Under the pieces are notes generated by a model. It saw only the letters and a program-made list of their open reading frames with translations, was not told the DNA's origin and searched no databases. From the NCBI GenBank assembly GCA_016098155.1, contig JAAAJB010000586.1:1-12500 (forward strand): 12,500 nt of DNA, written 5' to 3'. Within the stretch, counting starts at the first letter, position 1. Every line of letters begins with the position of its first letter. The position numbers were made by a program, and so were the translations under genes. Shown here one piece after another: positions 1 to 9,433 of the stretch. Origin of the DNA: Actinomortierella ambigua. Its lineage: Eukaryota; Mortierellomycota; Mortierellomycetes; Mortierellales; Mortierellaceae.

Positions 1-585
1 GCTCTCCTTCCTTGACGGTACTAACCAATTTATGTGCATTCTACCTGTGGTCTATCGAATCTGGTACCCTCAGCAATTATCATTAGATGATATAGCAAAA
101 CCATCCACTTCATTCGTCATTTAAATCCATCGCCTCCGAGAGGTCAAAAACTGACTTTTCCAGGGTGCCCTCAAATGGTGACTGAACTGCTGGCCAGAAC
201 ATTTTCACATGACATTGTGATAGATTAGTCTAGGTATGGGCGAGAGATGGTCCTTGGCTTTGTTGCAACCTGCTTTATCGAGTTCGCACATTGTCGTAGT
301 AGCAGAGGGTAGGTCAAAAACCTCGCCAGCCACCGTAGGGTCTTCCGATTGCGCAGTTGTGGAGGTGTCGGAGCCAGTATGTATCCATGCATCCAACGGA
401 GCACGAGATTTGGATTGTGTGACATCGCACTCAATCGGTATGTCTTGGATGAATAATGTTGCCATGGACACTAGGGCTATGGAATGTGTCCATGATTGTC
501 ACACCTGAGGATCTAAGATGCTTATCAGCGACAAAGACATAAAAAAAACAAGGGCGTTTAACTCTCCCCCCTCCTTGACCCTGCA

Positions 586-609
586 GCATGCAAGCATGCA
601 TGCATGCAT
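586..609. repeat. Cluster of overlapping GCATGC palindromes
   Basis: GCATGC occurs four times in 22 bases (586-591, 594-599, 598-603, 602-607), so TGCATGCA-type self-complementary octamers overlap. The cluster lies about 105 bases upstream of the TATA-like box and 235 bases upstream of the deacetylase start codon. It may be a short tetranucleotide microsatellite or a set of binding sites for a dimeric regulator. The sequence alone does not decide this. Confidence 0.6.
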
Positions 610-715
610 ATTTCGCGAAATCTATTTGTTGTCCACGCACCCAGGATGCCATCATGAACTTAAACTCATTCACGGCCTTCATTCTTACCTGGTATCAAAG
701 AGTCTAGAAGAAGCG

Positions 716-722
716 TATAAAT
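716..722 (+). promoter_or_regulatory. Putative TATA box of the deacetylase gene
   Basis: TATAAAT stands about 125 bases before the ATG at 845 and directly before a CT-rich tract. That position suits a fungal TATA box followed by a pyrimidine-rich initiator region. The transcription start cannot be read from the sequence. Confidence 0.45.
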
Positions 723-844
723 TCTCCCGTTTCTCTTTTCCCCTCCACGTCATTAACTCTACACCTGTTCTCATCCTCATTCCTTTTTTTTCCTTCCGTT
801 CTTTCCTTCTTTCGCTCGCTCACCCACTCATAGGTCTTTACGAA

Positions 845-1817
845 ATGGTTTGCTTCTCCCGTTTGGCCACTGTCGCCGCATTGTTTACCACTGCTCTTGT
901 GTCCGCCGCGCCTATTGATCATGGTCACTCGGAGCCAACGCTTGAAAAGCGCGCCCCGACCTCAGCCATTTACCGCTGCAAAAAGCCAGGGACTATTGCC
1001 ATCACCTTTGATGACGGTCCATGGCTGTACACTGGTGGTCTGCTAGACATCTTGAAGTCCAGGAACGTCAAGGCAACATTCTTCTTCAATGGCTTTGGCT
1101 GGGGACACATTGATAACTTTGCCACGGTCGTCAAGCGTGCCTTTGACGAGGGACATCAAGTGGCCTCTCATACGTGGGATCACAAGGACTTGGCCTTGCT
1201 TAGCGAGAGCGAGGTGATTGCAGAGATGACTCAGTGTAAGCAAAGCCGGCATCAGAAAAATGAAAATCTGGTACATGGAACCAAATGCTAGCGGTGGTAT
1301 TTTCTCTGTCACATTAAGAAACAACCTCCTATTTTTTCATATTTTGTTAGTGGACGATGCATTCAAGAGGATCATTGGCGTGCGTCCTACGTACATGCGA
1401 CCCCCTTTTGGTTCATACACGCCGACAACCCTTGAGATCTTGCATCGATTGAACTATACTGCCGTCAGTGCGGACGTGGACACGAGGGATTGGGTTCGTA
1501 AGTGGCCATCTAGAGTAAAAGTTGGAGTGGCCCCCTAGTAGAAAACCTCTGAACTGTTGCACTAACCTCACTGTTTGCTCAATGAATTGATAGATCCTAC
1601 CGACTTTGAGGCCAGCTACAACGTCTACAAGGCGCTGTTTGACAATCCCCGAGATATTACTCTGCCAGGTCATATTGTCCTTAACCACGAGACTCACCGG
1701 GTGACATCTTTGCAGGTAGCACCTATGGCGATTGATTTGGCAAAGGTGAAGGGGTACAAGGTTGTCACCGTGGGCGAATGCTTGGGAGATCCCAAGAGCA
1801 ACTGGTACCGAGCCTAA
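845..1817 (+). CDS. Secreted chitin (polysaccharide) deacetylase, CE4 family
   Basis: Three exons: 845-1235, 1351-1497 and 1594-1817. The introns (115 and 96 bases) have GTAAGC/TTAG and GTAAGT/ATAG ends, and an ACTAAC branch site lies at 1561. The spliced product is 253 residues. A hydrophobic signal peptide (about residues 1-22) is followed by a short propeptide ending in a Kex2-type Lys35-Arg36 site. The five CE4 NodB motifs are present: TFDDG with catalytic base Asp56 and metal ligand Asp57; HTWDH with ligands His109 and His113; RPPFGSY at 147-153; DTRDW at 174-178; and LNH at 209-211 with the catalytic acid His211. Metal-dependent N-deacetylation of chitin to chitosan at the wall or outside the cell is the expected role. 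No chitin-binding module and no hydrophobic GPI-type C-terminus is seen, so a freely secreted single-domain enzyme is likely. Substrate (chitin, chitooligosaccharide or other) is not fixed by the motifs. The start is chosen because the signal peptide begins there; the frame is open further upstream but non-coding in character. Confidence 0.93.
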
Positions 1818-1992
1818 GCTGCATGTACTTTTCGACCATCAAGGGGTCGCTTTGAAAGCGTCGCATGTGTGTTAGTTTTCTCGTAGACTCCCTGCTCTCA
1901 TTTAATTATATGTCCATTGGAAGGGGTTTTTTTTATATATGCGTCAACAAACCTTTGATCATTGATATTACTCCTCAGGAAGAGATACATAC

Positions 1993-2657
1993 GTCTTGAC
2001 AATCCTGTTTCAAGATTTAAACAGGGTCTCCAATCCTGGATGTGCCCTATCTCCTCATCCTCCCCAAAGATATAATACCTCAATTGCCACGGATACGAAT
2101 GTCGGTCACTATACCCAAGCAGCATAGGTAGCTGTGCCAAATCCGTGAAGATGGGATGCTTCAGTACCTGTTGCAACTTCTCGAGCTTTGGACTGATCAG
2201 AAGCAGGCGAGGATCGAACGGCCTGGTGTCACTCGCTGTAACTTCGAGTTCTTACAAATGGGAGAGAACTGGCCGTGAATCGCTGTCCATTTTTGACTCG
2301 TCCCTGGAGTACCCAAGGTCCATCTTGGATAGGCCATTGAGAAGTGGTGAGATGGAGATCCTACATTTTTTTCGTGCCGCTGATATATATGAGCAGTTGC
2401 GACGCAGCTTCCTTCCTTCCTATGGGTTGGTAAGGTCTCACTTGCCATAGTCCTGGTGAGAATGGTGGCGAAACGAGCAGGTGGATGAGTGACCTTCGGT
2501 AATAGTATCCCATTTTCGGTTTGGACATGGGGGGGGGGGCGGAGATTCTAAGATGTGTCAGTTTAACCAGCAGCGAGTGGGTAGTCTGAAGGATAGAGGG
2601 TCCTGTCCTCATGCTCTCAGCAAGGAGGATTTCCATACGATTCCTGTTGCCTCTGTT
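1993..2657 (-). pseudogene. Probable decayed protein gene, family not recognised
   Basis: Read on the minus strand, two adjacent frames give protein-like text that one frame alone does not. From about 2657 to 2362 one frame reads with pieces such as NRMEILLAESMRTGPSILQT and LIHLLVSPPFSPGLWQ. It stops just after an A7 tract (T7 on the plus strand, 2366-2372). The next frame then continues with ISPLLNGLSKMDLGYSRDES, hits an in-frame TAA at 2252-2254, and goes on with PFDPRLLLISPKLEKLQQVL and HSYPWQLRYYIFGEDEEIGH. It ends near 1993 before GTATGT, a plausible old splice donor. A run of 11 G/C lies inside the first frame (2529-2539). The amino-acid composition looks like a folded domain, yet no short intron can remove the stop. 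I do not recognise the family. Alternatives are an undetected multi-intron gene or chance open frames. Confidence 0.35.
2529..2539. repeat. G11 homopolymer
   Basis: Eleven consecutive G on the plus strand, inside the presumed decayed minus-strand gene. Such runs vary in length by slippage and would change the reading frame if the region were coding. Confidence 0.85.
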
Positions 2658-2743
2658 CTGTCAAACAGGGACAGAAGAAGGAGGGCACATAAGAGGTTTT
2701 TTTTTCGGCTTGGTTAACATGAGGGAGGAGCATTGGGTTTCAT

Positions 2744-2775
2744 AGAGAGAGAGAGAGAGGGAGAGAGAGAAGAGG
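2744..2775. repeat. GA microsatellite
   Basis: An almost pure (AG)n stretch with a single GG interruption near 2760. On the minus strand it is a CT tract, and it could have served as the polypyrimidine tract of an intron ending TTTGACAG at 2658 of the presumed decayed gene. Confidence 0.85.
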
Positions 2776-2937
2776 GTACCAATGTTCTGCGTCGGCTCCT
2801 TCGAGCTGCTGTTCGTGACGAGAGTGTTGCCTATTAGTTGAAGCCATGACCTGTTTGCGACAAATGGAGTGTTGGCAGAGCACGAAGAACCCCTTGTTCC
2901 TTCCCCCGCTTTCCTCACTCTTCGCTGAAGTGATCGG

Positions 2938-2942
2938 CCAAT
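2938..2942 (+). promoter_or_regulatory. CCAAT box upstream of the thioesterase gene
   Basis: GGCCAATGGG contains a forward CCAAT about 115 bases before the ATG at 3056, a usual spacing for HAP/CBF-type CCAAT-binding complexes in fungi. The following 100 bases are rich in C and T, as in the other leaders of this window. Confidence 0.4.
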
Positions 2943-3055
2943 GGGAACTCGCGTTTACACAGGAACTGCAAACGATAAATGCCCTGTTACTCTTCTCACA
3001 CTTTTTCTTGTTCCTCCATCTCTATTGCCACCTCCCTCCCCACTCATTCACCATC

Positions 3056-3713
3056 ATGTCCACCCCCAACAACTACAAGCAGCATGTCGAGGAATGGATG
3101 CACTACATGAGCACCCTTAGTCAGTCCAAGGTTGGAGAAGGCAGTGAGCCCCGTATCATGGACGACTGCTTCAAGCGAGTATCCGTGGTTACTGCCGAAA
3201 AGGATCGTGTTGTCTATGAGCTGGAGGTGCTCCCGAAAGACTGCAACGCATCCGACAACTTTCATGGAGGGGCCATTGCCACTCTGATCGATATGCTCAC
3301 CTCCGGTGCCATGTTTACACAAGAACGTATGTCACTTTGTATATTCAAAATGCTACAAAGCGTGGGAGAAGGAGGAAGAGGGAAAGGGGATGGGGAATAG
3401 AGAATGCTCGGCTCGCTCGGCTCTCTCTCTTACTGCCTCAATTTGCTTTAACACTTCTTTCCCTTTTTTTCGCACTACTTGTTCGTGTTCAGGCAAATAC
3501 TTCCGTTTCGCGGGCGTATCGTCCGATCTTCACATCTCCTACGTCTCGGCTGCCCCCATGGGATCGAAGGTCCTTTTCGACTGCCGGGTCAGCAAGGTCG
3601 GCGCCAACCTCGCCAATCTGACCTGCACTGTCTATGACAAAACCTCTGGTCGAATTGTCGCCACCGGCTCGCACACAAAATTCAATACCGACGCCCTGTG
3701 GGCGAAGCTATAG
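3056..3713 (+). CDS. PaaI/ACOT13-like acyl-CoA thioesterase (hotdog fold)
   Basis: Two exons, 3056-3326 and 3493-3713, separated by a 166-base GTATGT...TTCAG intron with a long CT tract; the intron splits codon Arg91. The spliced product is 163 residues, close to the roughly 140 of human ACOT13. The hotdog signature NFHGGAIATLID spans residues 68-79: the HGG turn (70-72) begins the central helix, and Asp79 matches the acidic catalytic residue of the PaaI/ACOT13 family. The second exon supplies the remaining beta strands, including VSSDLHISYVSAAPMGSKV and a C-terminal GRIVATGSHTKF strand typical of the family. The expected reaction is hydrolysis of acyl-CoA to free acid and CoA. No clear targeting peptide is visible, so compartment is open (ACOT13 is mitochondria-associated in animals). 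The start is the first ATG after a pyrimidine-rich leader; longer in-frame starts upstream would add non-coding-looking CT-derived sequence. Confidence 0.88.
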
Positions 3714-3828
3714 AGATTGTAGATTCGTAATGCCAGCAGGATAAAGGGTTGTCTTTTCCCTCTGAGCCGATCTCACATGGGCTTGTTCCCCACTCATTGA
3801 AATTACCGGTCACAACGCCTTGAAAGGT

Positions 3829-3838
3829 GGGGGGGGGG
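3829..3838. repeat. G10 homopolymer in intergenic spacer
   Basis: Ten G in a row in the 256-base spacer between the thioesterase stop and the presumed G-patch gene start. It resembles the G/C runs at 2529 and 10231, a recurring feature of the non-coding DNA in this window. Confidence 0.8.
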
Positions 3839-3969
3839 ATGTGCATTACTTCTTTGCCATGGACAAACGACAAGCACAAAGGCAGGGATGAGTTTCTTCC
3901 GAAATGTACCATTCGTTCCAGGAGGATTGCTCGAATCGACTAAGGAACCATCGAACATAACCACCAGCA

Positions 3970-5041
3970 ATGATACCAACGAGGCATCGGATGTAAGATA
4001 GCATTCATACCGGAATGGACAGGTGAAGGGAACCAGCTTTTCACATTCGCTGACCTCTATTACTGTGCATGTCCCCTCTACTACCTACTAGTTTTACAGG
4101 AGCATCCTAGCCTTGCCTTCTGATGCATCAAAAGATAGAGCAGAGTGCCAAAGAAGGCAACAGGAGCGCCGTCGTCGCCGACTCAACGCCATCATTTCTG
4201 GCAAGATTCCCGCACAACCCGCAGTGTCACCCGTGAGCACATCAGGCATCACCAAGGCCAGACGGAGGAGACCCAACACAACGAGCGAAACACTAGCCCC
4301 CGAGAAATCAGTGGACCCATCTGTACCAGCTCCAGCTGTGCAAGAGGACTGCGGCCCCGCCGCTGACAACGAAAGCATTTGGTGCAGCACATGCGAGATG
4401 ACGATTCACAGGGACGACGCTTTCAGACACCGACATGGAACAGCGCACTTGGTCTCTCAGGACTCTGCGATCCGATCACTGGATAGCCTCATGCTAGGCA
4501 GCGTAAGTTTTCGCTTCAGCTCCCTTAATCTCTGACGGCCCAGCACAAATGCCATAGTGATTTTTCTTCTGACATCACTTGTTACACGCTGGCTTTTTTT
4601 TTTCTGCCCCTCTTTCTACATTAGAGCAACAAAGGCTTTAAGATGATGTTATCGAGCGGATGGGACTGTGAGAAAGGGCTCGGTGCCGAGGGACAAGGAC
4701 GGCGCCACCCGATAGCAACACAGCTCCGTCCAGATCGTCGCGCATTGGGGTCAGCCAATGTGCCAAAGAAGCTTGTTACCCACAAGATTGAGGAGATTGA
4801 AAGTGCTCGTCGTGGGATGTCAAGTAGAGACAAGGTAAAGAAAAGGTAGAAATGCACTCACTGAAGGGAAAAAAATAGGACATATTTGTCTAGTGACTGA
4901 CTTGCTCCACTTCATCGTACCTAAATCTTTTTCTGCTAGCCAACTTTTAGGGCGTTGTTAACGGCAGACGACCATCGGAGGAAGGCAAAGCAAGAATCTC
5001 AGGAGCGGGTTGCGATGATGAAGTATATGAAGTCAATCTAG
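3970..5041 (+). CDS. GPANK1-like zinc-finger and G-patch protein
   Basis: Four proposed exons: 3970-3992, 4100-4502, 4625-4834 and 4940-5041, giving 245 residues. Exons 2-4 are well supported: they join in phase through GTAAGT/TTAG and GTAAAG/CTAG introns. An Arg-rich N-terminal part (RRQQERRRRR) and a low-complexity linker lead to a C2H2-like finger (Cys103, Cys106, His118, His124, with H-x5-H as in GPANK1). Then comes a G-patch at about residues 143-185 (SNKGFKMMLSSGWD, GLGAEGQGRRHPI) and a basic C-terminal helix ending YMKSI. Order and wording follow animal GPANK1 (YCENC finger, GFKLLLRGGW G-patch, VTH motif, RTYMNLEF-like end), but no ankyrin repeats lie before the finger. G-patch proteins commonly bind RNA or activate DEAH helicases; the partner here is unknown. 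The first exon is uncertain: ATG at 3970 with a GTAAGA donor at 3993, or ATG at 4015 with CAG/GTGAAG at 4022/4023, both in frame with the acceptor at 4099. Confidence 0.78.
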
Positions 5042-5413
5042 CCTCACCCAGGGATAGGCCGGTGGCGGACGGAATTTTTTCATGTGTTACAGATAAAGGC
5101 ATCATCTTTTTTCCGTTATGACTGGGGCCTCTTCTGGCGTGCACCAGCTACCAGACCTACGTCGAATGTTCCTAGGAAACTGTGCACCCAGTCGTACCAT
5201 TTACCTGACTCTTCTATTTGCCCATCGTCGATGGATGTGATCTATGGCACCCCTTGTCCTTCTGCATCTTTGATTATATCATTTATGATATCCCTATTAC
5301 ACACCACTGTCCACAGGTGCAGTTGATTGATGCAAATGAAATACTTTTATGGAGGGGGGGTTTGCTTGATACAATGCAGAAAAAAAAAACAATGGTTGTC
5401 TCTATGAAAACAA
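5042..5413. other. Convergent intergenic spacer, no gene seen
   Basis: This 372-base spacer separates the stop of the G-patch gene (+) from the stop of UTP13 (-) and should hold both 3' untranslated regions. It contains T-rich and A-rich runs (for example A9 near 5382-5390) but no ORF with recognisable content and no clear structural RNA. Confidence 0.55.
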
Positions 5414-8400
5414 CTACTCGGAGTCGTCCTCGTCCTCGTCCTCATCTTCATCATTATCATCATCCTCTTCCTCGTCCTCTTCTTCGGCGTCGCTATCGTC
5501 AGCGTCTCCTGATGTTGCCTCTTCTCCTTCCTCTACTGCCTCAGCATCGGCCATCTCAACATCGCCCTCCTCGCCCTCAAACTCCCCGTCGAGATCCTCG
5601 TCATCGTCCGCCACAACAGCCACCATGCGTGGCATCGCATTAGCTTGTGCCGACGCCGAGACGACCATCTCGCGCGAAGCCTTGTAAGCGGCAAGGCGCT
5701 CCAAAGCCAGTTGCTCATGCTGCCGCCGGAGCTGGTTCGTAGTCTCACTTTCCTTTTCGCCTTCTTCGTCGTCATCGCTCTCACTACCGTCGTCGCCACC
5801 ACCACCACCGGTACCGTTGGCTGTCGTCTCAGCATCCAGGCCAAGCTTATCCAAGCCTCCGACAAGGGTCATCAAGTCCATCGCCTGGACGGTATAGTCG
5901 ACAATGTATGACCGGACGGCCAACTGTTCGATGCGCTGGAAATGGCGTTGCGAATAGGGTGCCAAGCCGTCCAACAGATCCTTGATCCCCGGCACGGCCT
6001 CAACGTCGGACACCTTGCGGTCGCGTAGGATGGCATACAGGATCGTTTGTGCGGGACGCATGTTCTTAGCATGGGTGTTCCAGTCGCGGACATAGCCCAA
6101 CAGCTTGGCAACTTGTTCGAGCGACAGGTCACGCAACACCTTATCGACGGCTTCCAGACCCGTAATCGAGACATCGCCCTCCGGCCGTTCGCGCATGATC
6201 TGGTTGAACAGCTGCAGTAGCCGGAACGGTTGCTCCAACGACAGGGCCAGCGTGATAGCATTCTTCCAGTCGCGACGCTGCAAGTAATTGGACAGTTCTT
6301 GCTCCTTCAACACTTGATCCGCCTGCGCCTGCTTCCGCTCTGCATACTCCTGCTCTGTAAAGTCCTCCCACAGATTGATCATCGAGTCGGCGCCGCCCGT
6401 GACGACGGTGCTCTCGTCCTTGCGGACGGCCAGGGCCCAAATCTTTTCCGTGTGGTTGTCGAGCGTTGCCACGCACTCGTTGGTCCGGATCGTCCACAGC
6501 TTCACCAACCCATCAGAACCACAGGAGACCAGTTGCAGACCGGAGGTCAAGAAATCAACCTTCAAGATCGAGTTGGTGTGGCCCTCAAAGGTGCGTAGGC
6601 AGCTGAAATCATTCAACGACCACAGCTTGATCGTTCGGTCACCGGAGCTCGTCGCCAGACATTGGTCGACGGGCGAGAACTGCACCGACCACACACCGCG
6701 CTTATGGCCCTTGCATGTTCCCATGAGCGTGCCCTCTTGCAGGTTCCAGATCTTGGCGAGCTTGTCCTGTGAGCCCGTCGCAAAGATCTTGTCGTTGGGC
6801 GCAATTGCAATGGCGTTGATGTCCTTGTCGTGCGCTTGGATCGTGTAGTGTGACTTGAAGCGGTGCTTATCATCTGGCTCCTCGAGATCTTTAGGTGTTT
6901 GATGTCCAAGGATATAGGGGGAGGGGGATAAAAAAATTGATAAATGGGAGCGTGAGAGGGTTGGTTACTTCTTTGAACGATTCCTTCTCAGTCGCAAGAC
7001 ACGTTTTTCTTTTGATCCGACAAATAACATACCTGCTGTGCTAAGGTCCCAGCACTTGATGGTGCGATCCTGTGAACCAGTCAACAACAGTCCATCAGTC
7101 CGTCGTGTCAAGGCAACGGCACCAATAGCCTCCGTGTGTCCGACGCATGTACCGATGCACTGGTATCTCAGATCTGGGTCCTCCTGCTCAATATCGACCG
7201 TCCAGACCTTGGCTGTGTTGTCCTTGGCACCCGAGGCCAATAGTGTGCCGTCACTGTTGCGATCCAGACAGATCACAATATCTGTATGACCATAGACCAG
7301 ATCGCACTCAAACCGCTTGAGGTTAAAGACGCGGATCTGCTCGCTATTGGCGGCAACGGCCAAGTGAGACTCCTCCTCGCCAAGGTATACCACATCGATG
7401 ATCTCGTCGTTGTAGCCGACGACCTGCTTGTACCGCTTCAGGCCCTTCTTCTCGAGGTCGAAGAACAGAATGTTTTGATCGCTCGTAATCGACACCAATT
7501 GCTGCGATCCAGTAATATACCTAGAAATAGGTGAATAGGCGAACAAGAATCAGAGGTTATGAATAGGCCTCAAGTGTTAGTGGCCCCGATCTTCCTTCGC
7601 AAGCTCTGTTTGCCACCGGTCACAATAGGGTCTGCACCAAGGGCGATCAGGTCGCACGGAGCTTAAAAAGAGTAGTGTGCGACTTACAAAACGTCCGAAA
7701 CACCGGCCTTGCTACCTTCCTCCTCCTGCTGCTGCGCGACCAATTGTCCAGACTTGAGGTCAAAGATCTTGATCATGCCCGAATCACCAGCAGTGTAAAA
7801 CACCTCATCGTCTGCCGTCAGCTCTCTTTGGTCACCGATCCGTGCAATCTTGCCCTTTTGCAGGATGCCGACCGTCTCAATCGTCTCGTAGATGGGATAC
7901 GTCGTCAGCAGCTTCATGGTCCGCAGATCCCACAGGTTCACCACCTTGTCACGCGATCCACTGATCAGTGTGTTGCCAGAGTTTGACACTGCCAAGCCTC
8001 GAACGACCGAGACGTGACTCTCTAGAACTGCCAGTTGCCTATGCGAAATGAAATTGAAAAAAAAAAATAAAAAGAGTCGAACGATGTTAACATTTGAGAA
8101 TGATCAAGTAGAAACTGTGAGGGTGTCAGCGTGACACTTGTAGAATATGAAAAATACGGCCTGAAAGAAAACATACTTGCGGGTCTGGAGATCCCAAACG
8201 CGAACGGTGCAATCATCGGCTCCTGAACACAACCACCATTTTGTGCGATCTGGGTGGAAGAGAACGGCCGAGATGACGCCACCGTGTCCTTTAAAGTTAT
8301 GTGTGCAGAATCCTTTGGCAATATCCCACACCTTGATGGTGCTATCCGCCGATCCTGTGGCCACCAGTGTCGACGTCGGATCAATGGCCATCACAATAAT

Positions 8401-9053
8401 GGGTGCATCGTGGGCCTAGAGTTTTCCGAGAGAGAAAGCGTATAGAAAAGTGGGGTGCCATGCGAGAATCCAAGTCATCAAACATGGAGCGCAGTAGTCG
8501 TCAGTGAGCTGATTTTTTTTAGCCATTCTAGCTTCATGGGAGATAAAGGGACGCAAAAACAGAGACATTCAATATTACCTTTGTGCTCCTGACAAGAGTT
8601 CCGGTGGTCAGGTCCCATGTCTTGAGCTGCAGACTCTTGCTGGCGCTGACGAGATACTTGCCATCTTCCGTGATGGCAAAAGTGGTGATGATCTCAGTGT
8701 CGCCTTTAAGTCGCCAGACCTTCTTGCCGGTCTCAATGTCCAACACATCAATGTCTTCGCCCACGGTCGTGATCAGGTACTTTTCATCGTGACTAATGCA
8801 CACTTTGCCGCCTGTGTAGATGGACTCGATTGTCTGTGTAGATCGGAAGCTGTTTTATAGAACAGGGTGGAGAGATTGCACAAAAACAAGGAGCACAAAG
8901 TGAGTGAGAATGCTTACGTGAAACAATAAAATGAATTCTAATGGTTGTGAATGGAGAGATATTCTCGGGAAGACACTCTTCTGGGAGCAAAGGGGTCGTG
9001 GATTACCTTGTCTTCAGGTGAATTTTTCCCTGAGGAGGTTGTGTCTGGGCCAT
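5414..9053 (-). CDS. UTP13: U3 snoRNP/SSU-processome protein UTP13 (TBL3), WD40
   Basis: Six exons on the minus strand: 9053-9007, 8849-8579, 8415-8177, 8038-7688, 7520-7033 and 6888-5414, giving 956 residues with all phases matching. Introns are 157, 163, 138, 167 and 144 bases; the last ends in AAG instead of the usual YAG. The N-terminus (MAQTQPP...HLKTSF) reaches IYTGGKVCISHDEKYL, a match in position and wording to yeast Utp13 and human TBL3. WD40 blades with VWD, LWD, KCWD, KIW and KLW ends run to about residue 640 and form two propellers; APNDKIFATGSQDKLAKIWN and SSGDRTIKLWS are the strongest. The UTP13 C-terminal domain follows at about 641-815 (TEQEYAER, RDWNTHAK, PYSQRHFQRIEQL). The protein works in the nucleolar small-subunit processome (UTP-B module) in early 18S pre-rRNA processing. 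Residues about 817-956 are a very acidic tail absent from yeast Utp13, so the protein exceeds TBL3 (808 residues). The gene stands head to head with NAA30. Confidence 0.95.
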
Positions 9054-9433
9054 GCTGCAGATATATGGAATTGCCTTCTTTCGGCCTCTTTTTCTCTTGT
9101 CTTCTACGTACAAGCAGAAAAAGATAGGTCAAAAGAAAGAGGGAGTGGAGCGAGGATGATTGCCTGTTTGCAAATGAGAAAGATGCAGGCGGGGTGATGC
9201 GTCTTTTTGGAGTGCAAGTTCAAGAGTGCATAGCCAGGTGCCATAAAAAAAGTGCCAAAAACATAAACAAAAAATGAAGGTCGGGGACTGCCTTTTTTTG
9301 TCTGCTCCTTGTGCATCCAAAATCGGTAGGAGCGGGAGGGAAAGTGTGCTGCTGAACAACTTTCGCGCCCCCGCCCCCCCTCCCACTTTCTCCTCCTTTC
9401 CTCAACTCACATTCCCCCTAACGCTTCTTCGTC
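9054..9433. promoter_or_regulatory. Divergent promoter region between UTP13 and NAA30
   Basis: 380 bases separate the two start codons and must hold both 5' ends, so a shared bidirectional promoter is likely. No clear CCAAT or canonical TATA is seen for NAA30. T-rich and A-rich blocks at about 9080-9100 and 9243-9300 and a C-rich tract (9367-9384) are the main composition features. An ATG at 9274 opens a 74-codon frame running past the NAA30 start in another frame, so the NAA30 transcript either starts downstream of it or carries an overlapping upstream ORF. Confidence 0.5.

Larger units (their letters stand above)
1..844. other. 5' flanking/intergenic region, no gene supported
   Basis: I see no convincing gene here. 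The open frames on either strand are under 95 codons, have no recognisable motif, overlap each other in several frames and show no splice pattern that would extend them. The right part looks like the promoter and leader of the deacetylase gene: a GCATGC palindrome cluster near 586-609, a TATAAAT box at 716-722, then a strongly pyrimidine-rich stretch (about 723-835) rich in TTTCC and CTTTC runs that ends just before the start codon at 845. Confidence 0.6.

Noticed and set aside
205..508. Small open frames of up to 90 codons on both strands in the left flank
   Set aside because: They overlap in several frames, show no domain, signal peptide or splice continuation, and lie in promoter-like DNA.
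518..844. Longer N-terminal extension of the deacetylase reading frame
   Set aside because: The frame is open by chance through the CT-rich leader and TATA region; a clear signal peptide begins at the ATG at 845.
5420..5480. Possible minisatellite or CRISPR-like repeat (TCGTCC/TCATCA units)
   Set aside because: It is in-frame coding repeat for Asp/Glu in UTP13, without spacers.
5218..5643. Plus-strand open frame rich in Arg, Pro and His antisense to the end of UTP13
   Set aside because: It is the mirror of the acidic-tail GAN codons of UTP13; the basic composition is a by-product of the repeat.
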